The notes below the pieces were generated by a model. The model was not told the origin of the DNA and made no database searches. It saw only the letters and a program-made list of their open reading frames with translations. From Acidimicrobiaceae bacterium (GTDB lineage: Bacteria > Actinomycetota > Acidimicrobiia > Acidimicrobiales > UBA8190), in the NCBI GenBank assembly GCA_003151475.1, contig PLXQ01000018.1, positions 153,449 to 208,402 of the forward strand: a DNA stretch of 54,954 bases, written 5' to 3'. The translations under genes and the position numbers were made by a program. The first letter of the stretch is position 1; each line of letters opens with the position of its first letter. Shown here piece by piece: positions 20,697-26,595 of the stretch.

Positions 20697-21269
20697 TCAG
20701 GCTCTGTGCCAACGGAGGCGATGAAGCATCCGGTCAAGACGACCGGGACTGGTTCCATTGCTCAAGATGAGGCGAAGGATACGGATGTGCTTGTCAGTGT
20801 CCAACCGCATGAGGTCGATGAGCAGCTCCCACGTGGCGACTTCGCCATTGGTGCGCAGTCGCCTGCGAAGTCTCCGCAGTTGAGTGTGGTCTCTCAGCTC
20901 GTGGGCCAACAGGGCTTGCGTCTCCGATCGGAGAGCCTCATCACCGCGGCATGTTGTCGCAAAGTGGGGGACGACCTGCTCGGGGGTCCCTTTCAACCCT
21001 CCCCAGGCGATCGTGTTGGCGAGATCTTCAAGCACCCGGTGGTGCCGTTTCTCGTCCTCCAGAATCAGTCTGACCAGGTACTGAACCGCGGGCGATGCTG
21101 ACTCGTCGACAAACCGTTTGTAGCGCTCGAGAAGTTCGCCTTCTTCGCGACCGTGTCGGTCTAGCGCTTCCACGACCTCGTAGTCTGATGGGCTGGCTCC
21201 TGTGGCGTGCAACCCCTCGATGGCGTCTCGAAATTCTGTCTCCACGCTAAGAGCCCGGTTGTTTACCAT
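20697..21269 (-). CDS. Ferritin-like helical protein (putative di-metal four-helix bundle)
   Basis: 190 aa, almost entirely helical and rich in Glu/His/Arg. Spaced candidate metal ligands repeat in two halves: EEGELLERY then LILEDEKRHHRVLEDL about 27 residues later; HELRDHTQLRRL then LDTDKHIRIL. This E...ExxRH, E...DxxKH layout resembles rubrerythrin/ferritin-like proteins, but I cannot name a subfamily. ATG at 21269 is preceded by AAAGGTGATG. The start overlaps the upstream gene by 23 nt, so the two are one operon. Oxidative stress or metal handling would be a guess. Confidence 0.7.
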   Translation of the reverse strand: MVNNRALSVETEFRDAIEGLHATGASPSDYEVVEALDRHGREEGELLERYKRFVDESASPAVQYLVRLILEDEKRHHRVLEDLANTIAWGGLKGTPEQVVPHFATTCRGDEALRSETQALLAHELRDHTQLRRLRRRLRTNGEVATWELLIDLMRLDTDKHIRILRLILSNGTSPGRLDRMLHRLRWHRA

Positions 21270-21831
21270 CGCTCATCACCTTTTCGTTTGACAGCTCACC
21301 CTCACCGTCGTCCGTCCGCGGAGTTGGCGGGCCGATAGACGCAACCTCACTCAGTGGAGAGTCGAGTGCTCTCTCATAGGTCGACGTTCCAACTCGGACC
21401 ACGACTCCTTGCTGCACAAGTCGAGAGAGGTACGACCGGATCAAACCAAGTCGATTCTCTGAATTCGATGTCCAGCCGAGTTCCTCCATGCGCGCAACGA
21501 TCTCAGCGTCCGTCATCTGACCACCCTCGTGGAGCACCGCAACCACGAGATCAGCGACGGGTATCGAAGTTGACGTACCGCTTTGACCGCCTGACAAGGC
21601 CGTAACCAGCGCAAGCGTCACGGCTCCGGCCGTCAGCAGCTTCGGCCCTGCCTTCTCCAGAAAGGTCTGGTGACCGAGCGGCTTCAGACCAACCAACGCC
21701 TGCTCTACCTTCGCAAGCTCTTTGGAGTCGACCTTTAGGCCTTCCTGGTGACCAGCGATACTTCGCTTCAGCTCCTCACGGCGCTCAGTCAGGTGCGCCA
21801 GTGCCTCCTCGATCACCTCGCCCTTCGACAT
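21247..21831 (-). CDS. Coiled-coil, membrane-anchored winged-helix protein
   Basis: 194 aa from ATG 21831 (MSKGEVIEEALAHL). N-terminal coiled coil (about residues 5-55, heptad-like ERREELKRSIAGHQ), a single hydrophobic segment LLTAGAVTLALVTALSG (about 65-82), then a winged-helix-like domain (ADLVVAVLHEGGQMTDAEIV through LVQQGVVVRVG) and an acidic tail. A 202-aa reading from 21855 exists, but the ATG at 21831 sits 6 nt after a TACAAT box with a -35 at 17 bp, arguing for a leaderless start there. Family unknown; it may be a membrane-tethered regulator. First gene of a pair with the ferritin-like gene. Confidence 0.7.
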   Translation of the reverse strand: MSKGEVIEEALAHLTERREELKRSIAGHQEGLKVDSKELAKVEQALVGLKPLGHQTFLEKAGPKLLTAGAVTLALVTALSGGQSGTSTSIPVADLVVAVLHEGGQMTDAEIVARMEELGWTSNSENRLGLIRSYLSRLVQQGVVVRVGTSTYERALDSPLSEVASIGPPTPRTDDGEGELSNEKVMSDGKQPGS

Positions 21832-21837
21832 ACCTAC

Positions 21838-21866
21838 ATTGTACGCTGAAGGCACCGTCGGCCCAA
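21838..21866 (-). promoter_or_regulatory. Sigma70-type promoter, leaderless
   Basis: Minus strand: TTGGGC (21861-21866), exactly 17 bp spacer, TACAAT (21838-21843), then 6 nt to the ATG of the winged-helix gene at 21831. The clearest promoter in the window. Confidence 0.65.
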
Positions 21867-22165
21867 TGATCTATCAAGTTCGTTTGATGCTCTGATAACC
21901 GACGCTACTGGCCTGGACAAGTGCACGGCTGGTGGGTCTCCGTCCATCGCACGAGGGACATTGCCGAACGCCTGCCTGGGGGGCCGGCCCCCGCAACGGC
22001 TGTTGCCTGCGTCGGGGCCAGTTCAGGACCCCCAGTTCCGAGATCGGCAGGCCCTTTCATCTTCTGTCCGAAACCCGGATCATGGGACCAAAGCCCCTAC
22101 CGTGCCAGCGGTGAAGAGGCGACGCTGGGTGATGAACAGCCGCGGGGTTCGTGAAGGAGGTCCCA
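21856..22165. other. Intergenic region between divergent genes
   Basis: Holds the promoter of the winged-helix gene at its left end and a perfect ribosome site (AAGGAGG, 22154-22160) at its right end. At 21955-21987 it carries a copy of an imperfect direct repeat found again at 24252-24284. No convincing gene is seen. Confidence 0.5.
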
Positions 22166-22639
22166 ATGCGATTGCGCCGAAAGCCGCTGGGCCGGGATTT
22201 CGCCCGCCGCTGGCCACGCCGGGATGAGAGCCCCGAAGGAGAGCCCCGCGGGGCACGAGTGCTCATTGAAGAGCCCGACGGAGCCGAGGCGTTCGCGTAT
22301 TGGAGCCTCCTCACGGACAACGGGTACGAAGTGGAATGGTGCCCGGGTCCCGGACGCCCATCAGAGGGCCGGTGTCCACTGGTGTCTTCCCGGCACTGTG
22401 AACTGGTCGAGCGCGCCGACGTGGTCGTGTCGTCGCTTGGAATTGACCATGAGCCATGTCGGGACGTCCTTGGAGCGATCAGGCGCCTGCATCCCGAGAC
22501 ACCTGTGATCGTTCAGGCCACTCAAAGGGAGTTCACACGTTGGGGGGACCTATTCGAGGGGAATTGGACATTGCGAGCCCCCGTAACTGGACGAGCGCTG
22601 CTCGGCTCGGTCCAGGATGTCCTTGCCGATCGGCAGTAA
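22166..22639 (+). CDS. Receiver-like (pseudo-receiver) protein with Cys motif
   Basis: 157 aa; ATG at 22166 with AAGGAGGTCCC just before it. After a basic N-terminus the order fits a response-regulator receiver fold: ARVLIEEPDGAEAF (beta-1), ADVVVSSLGID (beta-3, with Asp in ERADVVV earlier than the usual phospho-site), TPVIVQATQRE (beta-4) and LRAPVTGRALLGSVQDVL where the family's KP normally stands (Lys lost). Between beta-2 and beta-3 lies CPGPGRPSEGRCPLVSSRHC with three Cys plus a fourth in EPCRDVL. Probably not phosphorylated in the usual way; the Cys cluster could bind metal or sense redox. No partner kinase nearby. Confidence 0.65.
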   Translation: MRLRRKPLGRDFARRWPRRDESPEGEPRGARVLIEEPDGAEAFAYWSLLTDNGYEVEWCPGPGRPSEGRCPLVSSRHCELVERADVVVSSLGIDHEPCRDVLGAIRRLHPETPVIVQATQREFTRWGDLFEGNWTLRAPVTGRALLGSVQDVLADRQ

Positions 22640-22728
22640 CAACGCTCCGGCATCGCATCTCGCGGCTCCGTTGTCGCTGACTCCTCCCGGCCCGCTACGG
22701 AACCTGTCAAGCGATTTGAGACATGTTC

Positions 22729-23745
22729 TTATGAGGCCATCTGTGCAATGTCCTCGACCGGAACGGGCTCGTTGATCCACGCCACCGTGGGCAACTGCGG
22801 CGGCTGCGGCCGGCGGTGGCGGAACCGAGCCGGGTTCGCCGCATAGGCGGTATCGAGAGTCTCCGAGCGCTGGGCCCGGACCTCGGTGGCCGTGCCGTAG
22901 TGGACGGAAGCGGGCGTGTGGTAGCCGATGCCCGAGTGCCGGTGCTCGTGGTTGTAATAGGCGAAGAACGCTTCGCAGAAGGCCCGGGCGTCCTCGATGC
23001 AACCGAAGCGTTCGGGGAACGCCGGGCAGTACTTGAGGGTCTTGAATTGGGCCTCACTGTAGGGATTGTCGTTGGACGTGTGGGGACGGCTGTGGCTCCG
23101 TCCGATGCCCAGGAAGGTGAGCAGCTCCGTCACCGGGTTGGACGTCATCGACGAGCCCCGGTCGGCGTGGATGGTGAGCTGACCGGGAGCGATGTTGTGG
23201 CGGCCCACGGCGTCGGCGATGAGCTCCCGGGCCAACTCGCCGGACTCGCTCGCGGCCACGCACCAGGCCACCACGTAACGGCTGAAGATATCGATCACCA
23301 CGTAAAGGTCGTAGTAGACGCCGCGCTTCGAACCCTTCAACTTGGTGATGTCCCAACTCCACACGACCAGCGGTTTGTTGGCGATGAGCTCGGGGCGCAC
23401 CTTGGCCGGGTGGGTGGCTTGACGACGGCGCTCGCGCACCTCGTCGTGGGCCCGAAGGATCCGGTAGAAGCTTGATTCGCTGGCCAGGTAGACGCCCTCG
23501 TCGAGGAGGGTGAAGTACACCTGGGCTGGCGAGCAGTCGACGAACCTGGGCGAACGCAGCACGGCCAGGATGTCGTCGACCTCGGCGTCGGCCAGCTTGT
23601 TGGGCGGGGCCGGACGGGGCTTCGGTGGCGTGGTGCGGCCGGGCTTCAGATGTCGGTAGTGGGTGGCCCGGGCCCGGCCGACGGCGGCACAGGCGACTTT
23701 CGTGCCGAGCAGAGGCTCGAGCCGGCCGAAGGACTCGTCGATCAC
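22729..23745 (-). CDS. IS3-family transposase OrfB (DDE integrase domain)
   Basis: 338 aa. rve-type catalytic core with VVWSWDITKLKG (first Asp), LTIHADRGSSM (second Asp) and NPYSEAQFKTLKYCP (Glu), i.e. the DDE triad is intact. N-terminal HTH-like part has ACAAVGRARATHYRH. Start GTG at 23745 overlaps the orfA stop as GTGA, so orfB is made by translational coupling or by ribosomal frameshifting. The C-terminus has the IS3-type YYNHEHRHSGIGYHTPASVH. Appears intact and potentially active. Confidence 0.92.
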   Translation of the reverse strand: MIDESFGRLEPLLGTKVACAAVGRARATHYRHLKPGRTTPPKPRPAPPNKLADAEVDDILAVLRSPRFVDCSPAQVYFTLLDEGVYLASESSFYRILRAHDEVRERRRQATHPAKVRPELIANKPLVVWSWDITKLKGSKRGVYYDLYVVIDIFSRYVVAWCVAASESGELARELIADAVGRHNIAPGQLTIHADRGSSMTSNPVTELLTFLGIGRSHSRPHTSNDNPYSEAQFKTLKYCPAFPERFGCIEDARAFCEAFFAYYNHEHRHSGIGYHTPASVHYGTATEVRAQRSETLDTAYAANPARFRHRRPQPPQLPTVAWINEPVPVEDIAQMAS

Positions 23746-24173
23746 GGCTGCTGCTCGGTCTCGGTGTCCGCACTCTCGGCCAGCAGCCGCGCCAAGAGCT
23801 CCGATGCTTTTCCCTGGATCTCCAGGGCCTGCTTGTGGTTGGCCAGCTGGATCTCGAGGCGGGCGTTGCGCTTGCGCAACCTCTCGAGCTCCCGCTCGGA
23901 GGCGGTCCGCTTCTTGCGGTGCGTGGGGGCCGGTGGCGAGATATCTCCGACCTCCTGAGCCCGGCGCCACTCGACGATCTGGCTCGAGTAGAGGCCCTCA
24001 CGGCGCAGCAGCGCCCCCTTGGCCCCGGGGTCGGTCTGGTTCTGGTATTCCTCCAGGATCTTGCGCTTGTACTCGGTCGAGAACCGGCGTCTGGCCGGCT
24101 TCGCCGCAGGGTCGTCGTCACGCACCTTTCCATTCTGGGCGCGTGCGACCAAGGATGCATTGGTCATGGTCAT
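23742..24173 (-). CDS. IS3-family transposase OrfA (HTH)
   Basis: 143 aa. HTH_Tnp-like segment RRRFSTEYKRKILEEYQNQ with LLRREGLYSSQIVEWRRAQ, then a leucine-zipper-like coiled coil (ASERELERLRKRNARLEIQL) used for multimerisation. DNA-binding partner of OrfB. ATG at 24173 is 68 nt inside the right inverted repeat. Confidence 0.88.
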   Translation of the reverse strand: MTMTNASLVARAQNGKVRDDDPAAKPARRRFSTEYKRKILEEYQNQTDPGAKGALLRREGLYSSQIVEWRRAQEVGDISPPAPTHRKKRTASERELERLRKRNARLEIQLANHKQALEIQGKASELLARLLAESADTETEQQP

Positions 24174-24258
24174 TTGGTCTACGTGTTCCTGACTCGCCCT
24201 GGTGGGATGGACTACAGCAGGTGTCTCACGTCAGCCTGACAGACAGGGCTAGGGGACA

Positions 24259-24608
24259 TTCCCGGACGCTTGCCTGGGGACCGGACAGCTCGCCCCGGCG
24301 CAGGGCCTCGGTCGTCTCGGGGAGACTTCGCAGACGCTCCGACGTCTCGAGCATGCCGTTCACCTCACTGAGACCGGTGCCCGAGGTCTCGGCCATCCAC
24401 GAGACGGCGGACTTGTGTCCGTTTTCCCGCCAGACACCGGCGTCGGCCGCCCGGCCGGCGAAGAGGGTCTTCAAGGCCACCACGGCTCGCTCGAGGTCGT
24501 TGGCAACTTCGAAGACCCCCGCCGCGTCCACCGCCGAGACCCGCTCGGGCTCGACCGTCAGGGTCCCAACACGTCACCTAAGGCGCGCTCGAGGGTTTCC
24601 AACAACAT
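24259..24608 (-). pseudogene. DUF222 / HNH-endonuclease family gene, broken
   Basis: Minus-strand sequence from ATG 24608 reads MLLETLERALGDVLGP and hits a stop; one frame over it continues LTVEPERVSAVDAAGVFEVA and then GVWRENGHKSAVSWMAETSG and ERLRSLPETTEALRRGELSG, which is the N-terminal half of DUF222 (13E12-repeat-type) proteins that usually end in an HNH nuclease domain. So there is a frameshift near 24560 and the protein stops matching after GPQA (about 24275), close to the IS3 end. The HNH half is missing. About 100 of ~400 residues remain. Confidence 0.75.
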
Positions 24609-24734
24609 CTGCTCAGCCTGGCAGGAGGCTGTATCAGTTATAGAAGCCTCAACTTCAACATAAAGCTCAACCTCAACTTGACCCTCACATCGGGGTCACG
24701 CCGGGTCAAGAGGGGTCGATCTCCGTTCTCCGGA

Positions 24735-24761
24735 CCGGCCGGGGGTTCAGCCCTCGGCCGG
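24735..24761 (-). terminator. Strong hairpin spanning the rpsA stop codon
   Basis: CCGGCCGGGGG and CCCTCGGCCGG can pair over 11 bp with one wobble, leaving TTCAG as loop, which contains the rpsA stop codon (TGA on the minus strand). No U-run follows, so whether it terminates is uncertain; it may instead protect the 3' end. Confidence 0.4.
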
Positions 24762-26435
24762 GGCAGCCGGGGCTTCTGCGACGGGAGCGGCTTCTTCCGC
24801 AGCCGGGGCTTCTGCCGCGGGAGCCTCAGCCGCCGGGGCTTCGGCAGGCGCTTCGGTTGAAGCAGTTTCGGCTACAGGTGCCTCCGCTACAGGTGCCTCG
24901 GCTACAGGTGCCTCAGCGACAGGTGCCTCAGCGACAGGTGCCTCAGCGACAGGTGCCTCGGGGGCGGCCGCCTCGGCGGGACGCTCGACGCCGGCGGGGA
25001 GCTCTGCCCCTTCGGGCGGGCTGCCGTGCTCGGCGACATATTCGGACCAGGCCGCCTGCGCCTCGGTCTCCGGAGTGAACTCCGTGGCCGCATAGTCGAA
25101 GCCGATGTAATTCCCGTGCTCGTCGTAGGCGTGCTCGCCGAAGGCCTCGCGGTACTCCTCGGACACCTCGCCACCTTCGGCCGCCTGCTTGATGGACAGG
25201 CTGATCCGTCGCCGCTGCAGGTCGATGTCGATGATCTTCACCCAGAGCTCTTCGCCCGGGGTTACCACCTGCTCGGGCAGATCCACATGGTGGCCGGCCA
25301 TCTCCGAGATATGCACCAATCCTTCGATCCCGTCGCCAACCTGGACGAAGGCACCGAAGGGCACCAGCTTCGTGATCCGGCCGTAGACCAGCTCGCCCAC
25401 CTGGTGGGAGTTGGCGAACTCCTGCCACGGGTCGGTCTGGGTCGCCTTCAACGACAGGCTGATCCGCTCCTTGTCGAGATCAACGTCGAGCACCTCGACA
25501 TCGACCTCGTCACCGACCGAGACCACCGACGAGGGATGGTCGACGTGCTTCCACGACAGCTCGGACACGTGGATCAGTCCGTCCATCCCGCCCAGGTCCA
25601 CGAAGGCCCCGAAGTTGACCACCGACGAGACCACGCCCTTGCGTCGTTCTCCCGGCTTCAGGTTGACCAGGAACTCGCCGCGCTGCTCCTTCTGGGTCTC
25701 CTCCAACCAGGCCCGCCGGGACAGAACGACGTTGTTCCGGTTCCGGTCGAGCTCGATGATCTTGGCTTCGATGCTCCGGCCCACATAGGGCTGCAGCTCA
25801 CGGACACGGCGAAGCTCGACCAGAGAGGCGGGCAGGAAGCCACGCAGTCCGATGTCGACGATCAGACCACCCTTCACCACTTCGATGACCGGCCCCTTCA
25901 CGATCCCGTCGGAGCTCTTGATCTTCTCGATCGTCCCCCAGGCCCGCTCGTACTGGGCCCGCTTCTTCGACAGAACCAGACGACCTTCCTTGTCCTCCTT
26001 CTGTAGGACCAGGGCTTCGAGATGCTCACCGAGGCTGACGATCTCCTCGGGGTCCACGTCGTTTCTGATGGAGAGCTCGCGCACGGGGATGACACCCTCG
26101 GACTTGAATCCGATGTCGAGCAAGACCTCGTCGCGATCGATCTTCACCACCGTCCCCTCGACGATGTCGCCGTCGTCGAACTCGACGATGGTGGCGTCGA
26201 TGGCGTCTTCGAGGGAGGTTCCGCCGAGGTCATTCTCGGTGATGGACCGGGGGATGTAGTTCCCCGATTCGTCGAAGGTCCCCATCGGGGCATTCGACAG
26301 CAGGGCGACGGCCCCGGGAACTTCACCGTTGGTCGGGGCGCTGGCGGGGCCGGAAGAAGATGCAGCAGAAGGGGCAGGAGCGGAGGGGACCGCGGTGTCA
26401 CTCACGCCGGGGGAACCGGCGACGTCGTCGGGCAT
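24747..26435 (-). CDS. rpsA: 30S ribosomal protein S1
   Basis: 562 aa, four S1 RNA-binding domains (roughly residues 90-160, 175-245, 260-335, 350-420), e.g. GDIVEGTVVKIDRDEVLLDI, GVVSSVVNFGAFVDLGGMDG and YGRITKLVPFGAFVQVGDG. S1 brings structured or weakly led mRNAs to the ribosome. The N-terminus has ~50 extra Pro/Ala/Ser residues; the C-terminus is an Ala/Pro/Glu tail with repeated APVAE. Start ATG at 26435 lacks a clear ribosome site; an internal ATG at MGTFDESGNY would remove the disordered lead. It follows polA, as in Mycobacterium. Confidence 0.95.
   Translation of the reverse strand: MPDDVAGSPGVSDTAVPSAPAPSAASSSGPASAPTNGEVPGAVALLSNAPMGTFDESGNYIPRSITENDLGGTSLEDAIDATIVEFDDGDIVEGTVVKIDRDEVLLDIGFKSEGVIPVRELSIRNDVDPEEIVSLGEHLEALVLQKEDKEGRLVLSKKRAQYERAWGTIEKIKSSDGIVKGPVIEVVKGGLIVDIGLRGFLPASLVELRRVRELQPYVGRSIEAKIIELDRNRNNVVLSRRAWLEETQKEQRGEFLVNLKPGERRKGVVSSVVNFGAFVDLGGMDGLIHVSELSWKHVDHPSSVVSVGDEVDVEVLDVDLDKERISLSLKATQTDPWQEFANSHQVGELVYGRITKLVPFGAFVQVGDGIEGLVHISEMAGHHVDLPEQVVTPGEELWVKIIDIDLQRRRISLSIKQAAEGGEVSEEYREAFGEHAYDEHGNYIGFDYAATEFTPETEAQAAWSEYVAEHGSPPEGAELPAGVERPAEAAAPEAPVAEAPVAEAPVAEAPVAEAPVAEAPVAETASTEAPAEAPAAEAPAAEAPAAEEAAPVAEAPAAPAEG
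24871..24960 (-). repeat. Six tandem 15-bp repeats inside rpsA
   Basis: Plus-strand unit gctacaggtgcctcN / gcgacaggtgcctcN, six exact-length copies, encoding APVAE x6 in the S1 tail. In-frame unit length means copy number can change without loss of frame. Confidence 0.9.
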
Positions 26436-26595
26436 GAAGTTGTGAACTCGCTTTCAGGATCGGGATACCCCGCGTGTCGAGAGCACGCCGGGCGGCCGCC
26501 GAGGGCGACCAGCCATCAATCGTACCAAACGCCCTGCACGGACGGTCCGGCCGCCTCGCTCAAGCGGCCCTCGGCCACGAGCGAGGATGACCGGA

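Larger units (their letters stand above)
22705..24241 (-). mobile_element. IS3-family insertion sequence
   Basis: 1.54-kb element with orfA and orfB on the minus strand. The ends are imperfect inverted repeats of about 25 bp: left TGTCAAGC..TGAGACA.., right (complement) TGTCAGGC..TGAGACA.., alignable with one gap and ending in TG/CA as in the IS3 family. I see no matching 3-4 bp target duplication (left flank AACC, right flank GACA). The right end abuts the broken DUF222 gene. Confidence 0.85.

Noticed and set aside
24871..24960. CRISPR array
   Set aside because: Direct tandem repeats without spacers, in frame within rpsA. The same reasoning applies to 52594-52662.
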